A DNA stretch of 64,000 nt. Origin: RBG-16-49-21 sp040768125 (GTDB lineage Bacteria; Spirochaetota; UBA4802; UBA5550). Where the stretch lies: NCBI GenBank assembly GCA_040768125.1, contig JAXGNG010000006.1:62001-126000 (forward strand). The letters are read 5' to 3'. Positions 1-9,304 of the stretch are shown in pieces (within the stretch, counting starts at the first letter, position 1; each line of letters starts with the position of its first letter). The notes under the pieces were generated by a model that saw nothing but the letters and a program-made list of their open reading frames with translations, was not told the DNA's origin and made no database searches. Both the position numbers and the translations under genes were made by a program.

Positions 1-55
1 TCCCGGCCGGATCCGGGCAGGCGATCACAATGGACGTGTTCCGCATGTGGCTTCA

Positions 56-77
56 GGACGGCCCTGCGGGGCCGTCC
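56..77 (+). other. perfect 9-bp hairpin upstream of first gene
   Basis: GGACGGCCC (56-64) pairs perfectly with GGGCCGTCC (69-77) around a TGCG loop. It lies 25 bases before the first acyl-CoA dehydrogenase start. No T-run follows, so it is not a standard intrinsic terminator. It may be a processing or attenuation structure, or sit in the tail of an upstream gene cut by the window edge. No frame in 1-99 gave a recognisable protein. Confidence 0.4.
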
Positions 78-102
78 GAAAGATTACAGGTAAGAGAGTG
101 TG

Positions 103-1971
103 ATGATGGGTAACATGCTGGTGGATAAACGTGACGTGGAGTTCATCCTCTACGAACAATTCGACGTGATGAAGCTGACCGGGTATGAGGCGTTCAGCCA
201 CCTTTCACGGGACGAATTTGACATGATAATCGAGCAGGCTTTCAGGTTCGCGGAAAACGAGATGCAACCCGCGAATGTCGATGGGGACCGGATCGGGGCC
301 AGGTGGGACAACGGCACGGTGACCCTTCCCGAATCATTCCACCGTCCGCTCAAAATGTTCGGGGAGCACGGCTGGGTGAGCGTGTGCGAGGAAACCGAGC
401 TGGGCGGCCTCATGCTGCCGGTGGTCATTTTCACCGCGTGCAACGAGGTCTTTCACGCCGCCAACACGGCGCTCAATCTCTACCCGAGCCTCGCACACGG
501 CACCGCGACCATGATACGAAACCACGGCACCGAGGAACAGAAGAGCAGGTACCTTCAGAAAATCCTCACCTACGAGTGGACCGGATCAATGAACATCACC
601 GAGCCGGAAGCGGGCAGTTCCCTGGCGCATATCAAAACCAGGGCTGAAAAGATAGACGACGTGCGATACAGGATAACGGGCCAGAAGATATTCATAACCG
701 GGGGCGAGCATGACGCTCACCCCAACATCGTGCATCCTGTGCTGGCAAGGATAAAGGGGGACCCCCAGGGCATCAAGGGCATATCGATCTTCCTTGTGCC
801 GAAATACCATGTCAATGACGACGGTTCCCTGGGCGCGCGGAATGACGTCACCTGCGCCGGCATTGAGCACAAAATGGGGATACGGGGTTCGGCCACCTGC
901 CAGATGAACTTCGGAGACGCCGGGGAGTGCATCGGCGAGATACTGGGAAAGCCCGGGCAGGGTATCGCCATAATGTTTCTTATCATGAACGAGGAGCGTC
1001 TCAACGTGGGGGTCCAGAGCGTGGGACTCGCCTCCGGGGCGTACCAGAGCGCCCTACGATACGCCGCGGAACGAAGGCAGGGAGCGGATATCAGTAAAAA
1101 AAGCGGGGCGGATGACCCGGTTCCCATTATCAGGCACCCTGATGTGCGGCGCATGCTCCTGACGATGAAAGCCTACGTCGAGGGCCTCCGCGCCCTGAAT
1201 TATTACTCGGCCATGTGCATAGATCGAAAGAACGCGGAAGAGGACGAAGACAGGAAGAAGCTGTTTACCGGGCTTACCGAGCTCCTCACGCCGGTGTGCA
1301 AGGCCTATTCGTCCCTGAAGGGGTTCGAGGTGTGCAGCAACGCCATGAATATTTACGGCGGGTATGGTTACTGCATGGACTACCCGGTAGAGCAGTACCT
1401 CCGTGACCAGAAGATCACGGCGCTCTACGAGGGGACGAACGCCATCCACTCCATAGACCTTTTTGCCCGCAAGATGTCCATGGATAACGGCGCCGCATTC
1501 ACCGCGCTGCTGGATCTGATCCAGGAGACGATCGATGAAGCGGCGGGGGATCCTTCCCTGAAGGGCTATGCCGCCGGGGTCGCCGCGGCGAAGGAATCCC
1601 TGGAAAAAGCGACAGCCCACATGAAGGGGCTCATGGCGGAAGGAAAGGTAGCCGAATCGTTCCAGGACACGCTCATGCTGCTGGAGATCGTGGGCGATAC
1701 GATACTCGGCTGGATGTTCCTGTGGCAGGTAGGAATCGCCGAAAAAAAACTCGCGTCCCTGACGGCGGAAAACGGCGTTGTCTCCCCGGAAGACTGGGCG
1801 CGGTTCATACAGGAGAACAGGGACGCGGCTTTTTATTCAGGGAAGGTCAGCGCGGCGCGGTATTTCATTATGAAAATCCTTCCCATGGTTGAATCGAAAA
1901 CCAGGTTCGTCATGAACGAGGACCGATCGGTTCTTGACATTGAAGAGGTTTCCTTCGGTGAGGCAGTGTAG
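103..1971 (+). CDS. acyl-CoA dehydrogenase, ~600-residue class
   Basis: Flavoprotein that oxidises an acyl-CoA to the 2-enoyl-CoA and passes electrons to ETF. At 622 residues it belongs to the long class (FadE5/DmdC-like), in which an extra C-terminal domain follows the three usual ACAD domains. The N-terminal, middle (TEPEAGS, around residue 167) and C-terminal domains are all recognisable. The usual catalytic Glu is in LYEGTN near residue 442, with the FAD motif IYGGYGY just before. The start region reads GTG-ATG-ATG at 100-108; I place it at 103, after an AAGAGAG Shine-Dalgarno-like stretch. It precedes a second, short ACAD with a 99-base gap, so the two probably share a transcript. Substrate length cannot be read from sequence; the paralogues probably differ in specificity. 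Confidence 0.9.
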   Translation: MMGNMLVDKRDVEFILYEQFDVMKLTGYEAFSHLSRDEFDMIIEQAFRFAENEMQPANVDGDRIGARWDNGTVTLPESFHRPLKMFGEHGWVSVCEETELGGLMLPVVIFTACNEVFHAANTALNLYPSLAHGTATMIRNHGTEEQKSRYLQKILTYEWTGSMNITEPEAGSSLAHIKTRAEKIDDVRYRITGQKIFITGGEHDAHPNIVHPVLARIKGDPQGIKGISIFLVPKYHVNDDGSLGARNDVTCAGIEHKMGIRGSATCQMNFGDAGECIGEILGKPGQGIAIMFLIMNEERLNVGVQSVGLASGAYQSALRYAAERRQGADISKKSGADDPVPIIRHPDVRRMLLTMKAYVEGLRALNYYSAMCIDRKNAEEDEDRKKLFTGLTELLTPVCKAYSSLKGFEVCSNAMNIYGGYGYCMDYPVEQYLRDQKITALYEGTNAIHSIDLFARKMSMDNGAAFTALLDLIQETIDEAAGDPSLKGYAAGVAAAKESLEKATAHMKGLMAEGKVAESFQDTLMLLEIVGDTILGWMFLWQVGIAEKKLASLTAENGVVSPEDWARFIQENRDAAFYSGKVSAARYFIMKILPMVESKTRFVMNEDRSVLDIEEVSFGEAV

Positions 1972-2070
1972 TTTCAACGATGGGTCGATCCGGGGGAACC
2001 CTTCACGGCGCGGAACGTCGTGGCGGGGATGCTCCCGCGATGGCATGAACCTGGAGAAGCGGCGGGGAGC

Positions 2071-3210
2071 ATGAAAAACGAATATTTTACCGAATCTCAT
2101 GAAATTCTGAGGGACAGCGTCAGGCAGTTCGTCGCGCGGGAAATACTGCCATTTGTCAGCACGTGGGAGGACGAGGAAGACTTTCCCGAGGAGCTCTTCA
2201 GGAAAGCGGGGAAAGCGGGGTATCTCGGCATGGGCCTGCCCGAGGAATACGGCGGCACGCCCTGCGACATATTCCACGAGGTCGCCTACACTGAGGAGAT
2301 TATTCGATGCGGTTCCGTGGGCCTTGCCTCAACCATCGGCGCCGGGGGCATTGCGCTGCCCCCCATCGTGGCCCTGGGTACCGAGGAGCAGAAGTCGAGG
2401 TACCTGCCGCCGGTCATAAGGGGCGAAAGGAAAGCGGTCCTGGCGGTAACCGAGCCCGGCGGCGGATCCGACGTGGCGCGGCTGCAGACGAGGGCGGTAC
2501 GAAAAGGCGACCGGTACATCGTGAACGGCAGCAAGACCTTCATAACCGGGGGGACGCGCGCGGATTTCTTTACCACGGCGGTGCGCACCGGCGGTCCCGG
2601 AGCGGGGGGCATCAGCCTCCTGGTCATCGAGCGCGACACGCCCGGGTTCGACGCGTCAAAAAAAATCAGGAAAATGGGATGGCACGCTTCCGATACCGCC
2701 GAGCTGTCATTCATGGACTGCAAGGTGCCGGCGTCGAATCTCCTCGGTGAAGAGAACAGAGGGTTCGCCGGGATCATGCTCAATTTCCAGAAGGAGCGGC
2801 TCTATCTTGCCGTGGAGGCCCAGACGGTGGCACAGATGGCCCTCGAGGAATCCATCAAGTACGCGAAAGAGCGCATGGCCTTCGGAAAGAACCTGACCGG
2901 CTTCCAGGTGATCCGTCATAAGCTCGCCGATATGGCTACCCTCGTTGAAGCGGCCCGGCAGTTCAATTATGCCGTGGCGTCAAGGATCGGAAACGGCGAG
3001 GACGTCTACCGTGAAGTCTGCATGGCAAAAAATTTCAGCACTGACGCCTGCGACCGGGTGGTATACGACGCGGTACAGATACACGGGGGGTACGGCTACT
3101 GCAGGGAGTTCCTGGTGGAGCGGCTCTATCGGGATTCCCGCCTGTTTTCGATCGGCGGCGGGACCCGCGAAATCATGAATGAAGTGATAAGCAAGAGACT
3201 CGATTTGTAA
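2071..3210 (+). CDS. acyl-CoA dehydrogenase, ~380-residue class
   Basis: Second acyl-CoA dehydrogenase, 379 residues, the standard ACAD length. The start MKNEYF is chosen because GGGGAGC sits just before it; an open frame reaches 2020 but those residues are not ACAD-like. The flavin motif TEPGGGSD (~residue 128) and IHGGYGY (~345) are present. The usual catalytic Glu position near the C-terminus reads IGGGTRE instead of YEGT. A Glu is present in the QKERLY helix (~242), where isovaleryl-CoA and long-chain acyl-CoA dehydrogenases carry their base. This suggests a branched- or long-chain acyl-CoA substrate, which is inference. A 10-base gap separates it from the PHP gene. Confidence 0.9.
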   Translation: MKNEYFTESHEILRDSVRQFVAREILPFVSTWEDEEDFPEELFRKAGKAGYLGMGLPEEYGGTPCDIFHEVAYTEEIIRCGSVGLASTIGAGGIALPPIVALGTEEQKSRYLPPVIRGERKAVLAVTEPGGGSDVARLQTRAVRKGDRYIVNGSKTFITGGTRADFFTTAVRTGGPGAGGISLLVIERDTPGFDASKKIRKMGWHASDTAELSFMDCKVPASNLLGEENRGFAGIMLNFQKERLYLAVEAQTVAQMALEESIKYAKERMAFGKNLTGFQVIRHKLADMATLVEAARQFNYAVASRIGNGEDVYREVCMAKNFSTDACDRVVYDAVQIHGGYGYCREFLVERLYRDSRLFSIGGGTREIMNEVISKRLDL

Positions 3211-3220
3211 TACAAAGGCC

Positions 3221-3886
3221 ATGGAGTTTGATCTGCATATACATACGAACCGCTACTCGGGGTGCAGCAACATCGATCCCCGCGACGCGCTCACGAGGGC
3301 GGTCGAGGTGGGCCTTGACGGCATCGCCCTGACCGAGCATGGCATACGCTGGAAGGATGGCGAGATCGATGAACTGCTGCGCGAAACCGGGGTTACAGGC
3401 CTCGTGGTAATACCCGGCCAGGAGGTCGCCTGCTATTCGAGGGAAGGGAGGTCCCAGGGGGAATTCCTGGTGTATGGATATCCTGAGAGCCTCGGCTCAA
3501 ACAAGTCAGTCGAGACGGTGATCGAGATGGTCCACGCGGCCGGCGGAGTGGTCATCGCGGCGCACCCGTTCAAGCCCCATGATTCGGGATACGGTTTCTA
3601 CGGAAGCGGCCACTCGATTTTTGATTATGATGTCGACGGAATAGAGGTGGACCATCCATCCTATGACCGGGTCGGGCGCGAGCTGGCAATCGAGCTTCTG
3701 GAAAAGAAGAACTACACGGGTATCGCATGCAGCGACGCGCACGACGTGCGGTCGATAGGCACATTGCGAACGATTTTCGACGTGCCGATAAAGGACACGG
3801 AGGACCTGTGCCGGGAGCTTCTCGCCGGCCGGGTCAGGACGCAGCGCACCGTGAAGGGGAGTGGCAATTTCTGCAATGATCGGTAG
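3221..3886 (+). CDS. PHP-domain metal-dependent phosphoesterase
   Basis: A 221-residue PHP (polymerase and histidinol phosphatase) domain protein. The metal-binding motifs are in order: FDLHIHTNRYSGCS (residues ~3-16), TEHG (~39-42), an AAHP motif near 110 and CSDAHD near 170. This layout matches stand-alone PHP hydrolases acting on small phosphates or nucleotides; the true substrate is unknown. It follows the short ACAD by 10 bases and overlaps the start of the YfcE-like phosphoesterase, so it is probably translated in the same operon. The last ~12 residues are polar and not part of the domain. Confidence 0.82.
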   Translation: MEFDLHIHTNRYSGCSNIDPRDALTRAVEVGLDGIALTEHGIRWKDGEIDELLRETGVTGLVVIPGQEVACYSREGRSQGEFLVYGYPESLGSNKSVETVIEMVHAAGGVVIAAHPFKPHDSGYGFYGSGHSIFDYDVDGIEVDHPSYDRVGRELAIELLEKKNYTGIACSDAHDVRSIGTLRTIFDVPIKDTEDLCRELLAGRVRTQRTVKGSGNFCNDR

Positions 3887-4436
3887 GGATGAGCGGTTAA
3901 CGAGGATGGCGCTCTTCGCCGACACCCATGGCAATGTGGCGGGAGTCCGCGAAGCGGTGGAGCGGCACGGCCCTCTTGACATGATCGTCCACCTGGGTGA
4001 TGGCATTGAGGACGGGCTCGCCGCGGCTCGTGACGCATCCATTGCCTTCGTCTGCGTCAGGGGGAACGAGGACCATACTACCGATCACGAGGAACGGTTT
4101 TTACTGGAAACGGGGTCATGGAGGATAATGCTCATGCACGGCCACCAGGTGGATATCAACCCCTATCAGGAGGCGGAGACGCTGGAGGGACACTACAGGA
4201 GCCTCGCGGCCCTGGCGAAGAGTTCAGGCGCCCACGTCATATGTTTCGGCCATACCCATGAGCCGCTCCTGAAAGTGGTCGACGATGTTATCGTCTGCAA
4301 TCCCGGCAGCCTGTATGCGGGCTCAGCCGTCACCGGCTTCGGAATGATCGAGGTTTCCGGGAAAAAAATCCATATATCCCTTTACGGGAAAGAACGCGAT
4401 CGGGACTGGGAAACATGCGCCAGTTATAGCGAATAA
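3876..4436 (+). CDS. YfcE/MJ0936-type phosphodiesterase
   Basis: Calcineurin-like phosphoesterase of the small YfcE/MJ0936 family, ~186 residues. The five metal-binding blocks are intact: FADTHG, HLGDG, RGNED, MHGHQ and FGHTH, followed by the family signature NPGS. These enzymes hydrolyse phosphodiesters with Mn or Ni in the cytosol; the natural substrate is unknown. The start is uncertain: ATGs occur at 3861, 3876 and 3906, and the first two overlap the PHP gene. I favour 3876 because the family usually begins a few residues before the DTHG block. Pairing with the PHP gene suggests coupled phosphoester turnover. Confidence 0.82.
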   Translation: MIGRDERLTRMALFADTHGNVAGVREAVERHGPLDMIVHLGDGIEDGLAAARDASIAFVCVRGNEDHTTDHEERFLLETGSWRIMLMHGHQVDINPYQEAETLEGHYRSLAALAKSSGAHVICFGHTHEPLLKVVDDVIVCNPGSLYAGSAVTGFGMIEVSGKKIHISLYGKERDRDWETCASYSE

Positions 4437-4526
4437 AGCGGCTGGATGGCGGGGAGCGAAGGACCCCGAGCGGGCGGTATGACTCCCGACTGCATGGGGG
4501 AGATGGCGGAGGGCCGCAGTGCGGAA

Positions 4527-4560
4527 CCCTGTTGTGATTGATAAATCAATCACAACAGGG
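4527..4560. promoter_or_regulatory. 34-bp perfect palindrome, candidate TetR operator (site A)
   Basis: 16-bp perfect arms (4527-4542 and 4545-4560) around AA. The core TGATTGATAAATCAATCA (4535-4552) is identical to the core of site D at 14959-14976. It lies 119 bases upstream of the acyl-CoA synthetase. The 2-base centre makes an RNA hairpin unlikely, and no T-run follows, so a DNA-binding dimer is the better explanation. Confidence 0.65.
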
Positions 4561-4678
4561 AGCCCGGAATGGCGGGGTCGGTATCCCGGCGGATGTAATC
4601 CCGCGGGAAAGACTCCCGGCCGTGTCCGGCATGAATCACGGGGCTGAAAATAATTAACAACCAGGTGGAGGTAGCCAG

Positions 4679-6493
4679 ATGGAAAAGACTTTAAATGAGG
4701 TTTTTCGAAACAGGACTCGCACGTACGGAGACAGGTTCTGTGTCGAGAAGAAGATCAACGGCAAGTGGGAAACGGCGACATGGAATCAATACTATGATCG
4801 GGCGCGAAACACGGGCCTGGGCCTCAACGACCTGGGCGTGAAGAAGGGCGAAATGGTGGCGATTCTTTCGCAGAACAGGCTCGAGTGGATCTACACCGAC
4901 ATGGGAGCCCTCGGTATCGGCGCCTGCGTCATTCCCATCTATGCGACGGTCAAGTCCGATGAGGTTGAATACATACTCAACAATTCCAAAAGCAAGGCGA
5001 TTGTTGTCGAGAACGCCGAGCAGCTCGAAAAGGTTAAGAAGATCAAGGGAGGATGCCCCTCCCTGAAAACAATCATTGTCGTCGATACGAGCAATTGCGA
5101 CATCAACGGCAAGGACATCCTTTCATTCGCGGCCTTGATGGAACTGGGCAGCGCCAGGCAGGCGTCCGATCCCGGCATCTTCGAGAGGCTCGCGGACCAG
5201 GTGGGTCCCGATGATCTGGCGACATTCCAGTATACCTCCGGCACCACGGGTCTGCCGAAGGGTGCCATACATACCCACGGAACGATAATGGCAGAAATAG
5301 CCTCTCTTGACGCGGTCAAGCCGCCCTACGGGTATGCATCCGACCACGTCGTGGGCTTTCTTCCCCTGAGCCATATTTTCGAGCGTGTGCCGGTTCACTA
5401 CTATATCATGTACAAGGGCATCACCAAGTCGTACGCCGAATCCATCGATACCCTTGCCGCCGACATACAGGAAAAGCAACCCACCATCCTCTTCGCGGTG
5501 CCGAGGGTTCTCGAGAAGATCTTTCAGAAAATGCTTCTCGCCATCCGGGAAAAGCCTCCCGTGGTCCAGAAGCTTTTCGCCTGGGCCCAGGGCGTGGGGG
5601 ATCGCGTCAGCAATTACCACGAAACGAAGAAAAAGGTGCCTTTTGGCCTCAGGTTCAAGCACAAGGTCGCGTACGCTCTCGTGTTTAAAAAGCTGCAGCA
5701 CGCACTGGGGGGGAGAATCCGATGGATGTGCGCCGCCGGTGCGCCCATTTCGCGGGAAATCGTTAATTTCTTCAACGCCGCGGGCATATTCGTCCTGGAA
5801 GGGTACGGGCTGTCGGAAGTGGCCGGAGGAGCGACGCTCAGCAACCTCGATGACTTCAAGCCGGGTTCCGTGGGCAGGCCCCTCCCGGGGATCAGCATCA
5901 AGATCGCCGATGACGGGGAGATTCTGATCAAGGGCGATATGCTCTTCAAGGGATACTGGAAGCTGGAAGAGGAAACCAGGCACGCCTTTGATAAAAACGG
6001 CTACTTCATGACGGGCGACGTGGGCATGTTCGACGAGAATGGATTCCTCTTCATCACCGACAGGAAGAAGGATCTCATCATCACCTCGGGCGGTAAGAAC
6101 GTCGCGCCCCAGAAAATCGAGGCGCTCCTCAAGGAAAATCCCGTTTTCACGCAGGCAGTCGTGGTGGGTGACCGGAAGAAGTACCTGACGGCGCTCTTCA
6201 ACCTGAATTACGATATCGCGGTCCAGGTGGCACGGGCAAACAAGATATCCTTCCAGGATCCCAAGGAGCTCGCGCGCAACAGGGAATTTCTCGGGATCAT
6301 CCAGGGATACGTCGACGCCGCAAACGAGGAGCTGGCGCGCTACGAAACGGTGAAGGATTTCCGTGTCCTCGAGAACGATTTCTCCCAGGAAACCGGCGAG
6401 CTGACCGTGTCGCTCAAGGTCAAGAGGAACGTGATACAGCAAAAGTACCAGAAGATCATCAATGACATGTACGCCGAAAGCGGCTCGAATTGA
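4679..6493 (+). CDS. fadD: long-chain acyl-CoA synthetase (AMP-forming)
   Basis: AMP-forming acyl-CoA ligase that activates a fatty or other carboxylic acid to its CoA ester. At 604 residues it has the length of FAA1/FadD15-type long-chain synthetases. The P-loop-like AMP-binding motif YTSGTTGLPKG is near residue 184, EGYGLSE near 373, TGDVG near 444 and the C-terminal hinge/Lys region GGKNVAPQKIE near 470. A GGTGGAGG-like ribosome site lies before the ATG. It is followed 18 bases later by the beta-keto acid cleavage enzyme, and palindrome A lies upstream, suggesting an inducible acid-activation operon. The symbol is by family; substrate range is unproven. Confidence 0.88.
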   Translation: MEKTLNEVFRNRTRTYGDRFCVEKKINGKWETATWNQYYDRARNTGLGLNDLGVKKGEMVAILSQNRLEWIYTDMGALGIGACVIPIYATVKSDEVEYILNNSKSKAIVVENAEQLEKVKKIKGGCPSLKTIIVVDTSNCDINGKDILSFAALMELGSARQASDPGIFERLADQVGPDDLATFQYTSGTTGLPKGAIHTHGTIMAEIASLDAVKPPYGYASDHVVGFLPLSHIFERVPVHYYIMYKGITKSYAESIDTLAADIQEKQPTILFAVPRVLEKIFQKMLLAIREKPPVVQKLFAWAQGVGDRVSNYHETKKKVPFGLRFKHKVAYALVFKKLQHALGGRIRWMCAAGAPISREIVNFFNAAGIFVLEGYGLSEVAGGATLSNLDDFKPGSVGRPLPGISIKIADDGEILIKGDMLFKGYWKLEEETRHAFDKNGYFMTGDVGMFDENGFLFITDRKKDLIITSGGKNVAPQKIEALLKENPVFTQAVVVGDRKKYLTALFNLNYDIAVQVARANKISFQDPKELARNREFLGIIQGYVDAANEELARYETVKDFRVLENDFSQETGELTVSLKVKRNVIQQKYQKIINDMYAESGSN

Positions 6494-6511
6494 TGGCAGG
6501 GAGAAGGACGC

Positions 6512-7372
6512 ATGAGAAAAGTGATAATAACCTGCGCGCTGGTGGGTTCGGCGACGAAGAAGGAGCAGAACCCGGCGGTGCCCTACACCCCGGCGGAGCT
6601 CGCCGAGGCGGCGTTTCTCGCCCACAAGGCGGGGGCGGCCATGGTTCACATGCACGCCCGGGAGGATGATGGAACCAACTCGGTGAGATGGGAGCGCGTT
6701 CGCGAATCGCACGACCGCATCAGGGAGAAGGTTCCGGGGCTTATCGTGAACCTCACCTCGGCCCTCGGCGCAGGCGCGAGTTATGATCAGCGGATAGAGC
6801 AGATAGTGAAGATCAAGCCCGAGATGGCCTCGTTGAACATGGCAACGATGAATTTCGCGGCGGTGAACAGGAAGACCGGCGAGATTCTCGGTGATTATAC
6901 CTTCGAGAACAGGCTCGACAAGGTCGTCGAGTTCGCCCGGAGCATGGAGGAGAATAATGTCAAGCCGGAGCTGGAATGTTATTCAATGTCCGGCGTCGAC
7001 AATTATTATTACATCCGGGGCTCGGGCTGCTTCACGGAGCCGGTAAATTTCAACCTCGTCTGGGGAGTGTGCGGCGGCGCGTCGTTCAGGCCATCGGCGT
7101 TCATCGCCGCGGTTGACGCGCTGCCGCGGGAAGCGAATTTCACCGCCTGCGGCGTCGGGAGCGAGGAATGGCCCGCCATTACGCAATCCATTCTGTGCGG
7201 GGGACACGTGCGCGTGGGTCTCGAAGACAACGTGAGGCTCCCCGACGGCACGCTGGCACGCGGCAACCACCAGCTGGTGGAACAGGCGGTGAAGATAGTC
7301 GAGTCACTGGGATGCGTGCCGGCGACACCGGACGAGGCGAGGGAGATTTTCGGCCTGGCAAACCTACCTTAA
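6512..7372 (+). CDS. beta-keto acid cleavage enzyme (BKACE, DUF849)
   Basis: Member of the BKACE family, Zn-dependent enzymes that condense a beta-keto acid with acetyl-CoA and split it to acetoacetate plus a new acyl-CoA (Kce in lysine fermentation is the type case). The 286-residue length and the start KVIITCALVGS are typical. Metal ligands are visible as MVHMHARE near residue 47, with GGHVRVGLEDN near 229. It lies directly after the acyl-CoA synthetase and ends in a strong terminator. BKACE subfamilies differ in side-chain preference, so the beta-keto acid used here cannot be stated. Confidence 0.87.
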   Translation: MRKVIITCALVGSATKKEQNPAVPYTPAELAEAAFLAHKAGAAMVHMHAREDDGTNSVRWERVRESHDRIREKVPGLIVNLTSALGAGASYDQRIEQIVKIKPEMASLNMATMNFAAVNRKTGEILGDYTFENRLDKVVEFARSMEENNVKPELECYSMSGVDNYYYIRGSGCFTEPVNFNLVWGVCGGASFRPSAFIAAVDALPREANFTACGVGSEEWPAITQSILCGGHVRVGLEDNVRLPDGTLARGNHQLVEQAVKIVESLGCVPATPDEAREIFGLANLP

Positions 7373-7405
7373 TCTAACCATGTGAGCTTCCACCAATTGG
7401 AGCTG

Positions 7406-7438
7406 GATTCGGCCGTTATGGCCGAATCTTTTTTTTTT
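7406..7438 (+). terminator. intrinsic terminator
   Basis: GATTCGGCC (7406-7414) pairs with GGCCGAATC (7420-7428), loop GTTAT, followed by ten Ts. It ends the acyl-CoA synthetase/BKACE transcript and separates it from the convergent EamA gene. Confidence 0.92.
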
Positions 7439-7447
7439 CGGGGGATG

Positions 7448-8389
7448 CTACGCCCTGTTGGTCAGGAAAATCCCCATGGATACCAGGAGCAGTGCGGCGG
7501 CGACCACCAGGGAGAGAAATTCGGTATCGATGAGAATGGTGGAAGAGAGGGCGCCCCATATCGGCACCAGGAAAAAGTACACCGCCACCCGTGAAAGATT
7601 ATTATGCCGGATGAGCAGATACCAGAGGGAGAAGGACGCGGATGAAATGACGCCAAGGTAGATGAGCAGCAACAGGGAGCCCGGGGTAAACGCGAGGGGC
7701 GGGGGGAATTCAAGCGCCGCGGATATCGCGAAGAGCATGGCGGCGCCAAGGAGAAACTGGAAGGCGGTAATCTGGACCGGCGATATCCTGGCGGATGCTT
7801 TTTTTATAACGACCGATCCGATCGCACCCGTGATGGAGGTGAGAAGAATGAATCCCTCCCCTGTAAAGGAAAACGAGCAATCAAGCATGCTCATGTCGAA
7901 ATTGACGAGCACGAGACCGGCGAACCCCAGGAGGATCCCCGCCAGCTTCCTGAGCGATATCTTGTCGCCGGCAAAAAACATATGTGAAAAAATAACAACG
8001 AAGAAGGAGCCGGAGCCGTTTATTATGGCGGCCTTCGTGCCGGTCGTGTTGGCAAGCCCGATATAAAAAAGCGTGAACTGTATCGTGGTTTGAAGCAGGG
8101 CGATGATGACCAGGTAGAGGTAATCGGTCTTTTCGCGAACAAGGACGCGCCGTCCCGCCAGTTTCATCCCCGCGAGCATGATCATGGCGGCGATGATGAA
8201 CCTGAACGCCGCGAAGTAGATGATGCTCACGATGTCTCCCCGTATGCCCAGCATCGCGTATCCGATTTTTATCAGGGGAAAGGAGGAGCCCCACATCAGG
8301 GTGCATACCACGGCGATGGCTGCCACGACGGGAGGCCTGGTGAGATGCCCGTGCCACTCGATTCCGGATAGTTTCGCCCGGATACGCAC
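7448..8389 (-). CDS. EamA/DMT-family transporter
   Basis: Integral membrane transporter of the drug/metabolite superfamily with two EamA repeats and about ten hydrophobic segments. Typical features are the first helix CTLMWGSSFPLIKIG and the repeat-two helix LGVISSASFSLWYLLI. Such proteins export amino acids, metabolites or toxic organics; the substrate is unknown. I use a GTG at 8389 (313 residues, the family norm). The ATG at 8500 would add 37 low-complexity residues and overlap palindrome F. It is divergent from the TetR gene, a common regulator-exporter pairing. Confidence 0.82.
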   Translation of the reverse strand: MRIRAKLSGIEWHGHLTRPPVVAAIAVVCTLMWGSSFPLIKIGYAMLGIRGDIVSIIYFAAFRFIIAAMIMLAGMKLAGRRVLVREKTDYLYLVIIALLQTTIQFTLFYIGLANTTGTKAAIINGSGSFFVVIFSHMFFAGDKISLRKLAGILLGFAGLVLVNFDMSMLDCSFSFTGEGFILLTSITGAIGSVVIKKASARISPVQITAFQFLLGAAMLFAISAALEFPPPLAFTPGSLLLLIYLGVISSASFSLWYLLIRHNNLSRVAVYFFLVPIWGALSSTILIDTEFLSLVVAAALLLVSMGIFLTNRA

Positions 8390-8488
8390 CCCGGCGCTGC
8401 TCGATGCCGGGAAACCGTGACGACCGGCATCATCGCCCCGCGGTGCGCGGCATCTGTTCTCCCTGGCAGGCGCCGGGGCTCCATGTGC

Positions 8489-8506
8489 TGATTGATCCAT
8501 CAGTCA
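8489..8506. promoter_or_regulatory. candidate TetR operator (site F)
   Basis: TGATTGA-TCCA-TCAGTCA, the same spacing as sites A and D with one mismatch between arms. It lies between the divergent exporter and TetR genes, where autoregulation would be expected. Confidence 0.55.
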
Positions 8507-8651
8507 TATCAATGCGTTGATTTCCCCTTCCGTGTCAACACTTATTCGCCCGGGGGCCGGTTCGCGACAATGCCGGTTATATTATCATTGACAAAATTCC
8601 ATGCCGATGGGCGTATCAATACCATTCATCTGCGAAAGAACGGGGCATTTC

Positions 8652-9263
8652 ATGAAGCTGAGCAATTCCGCTAAGGAAGAAAAAGAGGGTATTATTGTCC
8701 AGGCGGCGGTGAAAGTATTCGCGCGCAAGGGGTATTACCACAGCAAGATCCAGGACATCGCCCAGGAGGCGAAAATCGCATACGGCCTCTTCTACCATTA
8801 TTTCAAGAGCAAAGATGATATACTGCTTACAATTTTTCAGAACGCCTGGCGTAACCTCGTCAAGGAGATTGACGTGATCATAGAACGAACGGCTGATCCC
8901 GTCCAGAGGTTGCGCGAAGTGATACATTACATGTTCCGTAGCTATTCCTACGACAGAAATCTTCTGAAAGTGCTCATAATGGATGTCCCGCGGCTGGAAA
9001 AGTTTTATGAAAAGAAGAATCTCGTCCTGTACAAGGTCCCGTACACAAAAATTGCTGAAATAATCGAGGATGGCAGGAAGGCGGGAGTATTCAAACAGGA
9101 TATATCCCCCATAACCCTTTCGCAGGTTCTCATGGGTACGATTGATTCAATAATCCGGCATGACGTGTATGACATCATTCCCGGGAAAAAAGAAAAGATG
9201 AACATCAACAAAATCACGCAGCGAATACACGGGATACTCATTGACAGCATAAAAAAGAAATAA
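8652..9263 (+). CDS. TetR/AcrR-family transcriptional regulator
   Basis: A 203-residue TetR-family repressor. The N-terminal helix-turn-helix is clear: AAVKVFARKGYYHSKIQDIA, then AYGLFYHYFKSKDDIL, covering about residues 15-65. The C-terminal domain resembles the FadR/TetR_C group that binds acyl-CoA-like ligands, ending in a Lys-rich tail. The start MKLSNS is chosen because upstream residues to 8601 are not TetR-like. Its position beside CoA-transferase, exporter and dehydrogenase genes, and five similar palindromes within 11 kb, suggest it is a local regulator of acyl-CoA metabolism. Ligand and operator assignment are inference. Confidence 0.87.
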   Translation: MKLSNSAKEEKEGIIVQAAVKVFARKGYYHSKIQDIAQEAKIAYGLFYHYFKSKDDILLTIFQNAWRNLVKEIDVIIERTADPVQRLREVIHYMFRSYSYDRNLLKVLIMDVPRLEKFYEKKNLVLYKVPYTKIAEIIEDGRKAGVFKQDISPITLSQVLMGTIDSIIRHDVYDIIPGKKEKMNINKITQRIHGILIDSIKKK

Positions 9264-9304
9264 CCCGTGCGGGCGTGGTCACGCGACACCGCCTCCGTGC
9301 GGGG

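Noticed and set aside
1..99. End of an upstream coding gene
   Set aside because: All three frames are open over part of the segment and give no recognisable protein, and a perfect hairpin lies inside, so no call was made.
4527..4560. Intrinsic terminator of the phosphoesterase gene
   Set aside because: The 2-base centre is too small for a stable RNA loop and no T-run follows; a DNA operator fits better.
5123..6712. 529-residue open frame antisense to the acyl-CoA synthetase
   Set aside because: Composition is His/Arg/Glu-rich, typical of a shadow in GC-rich coding DNA; the sense protein has full family motifs.
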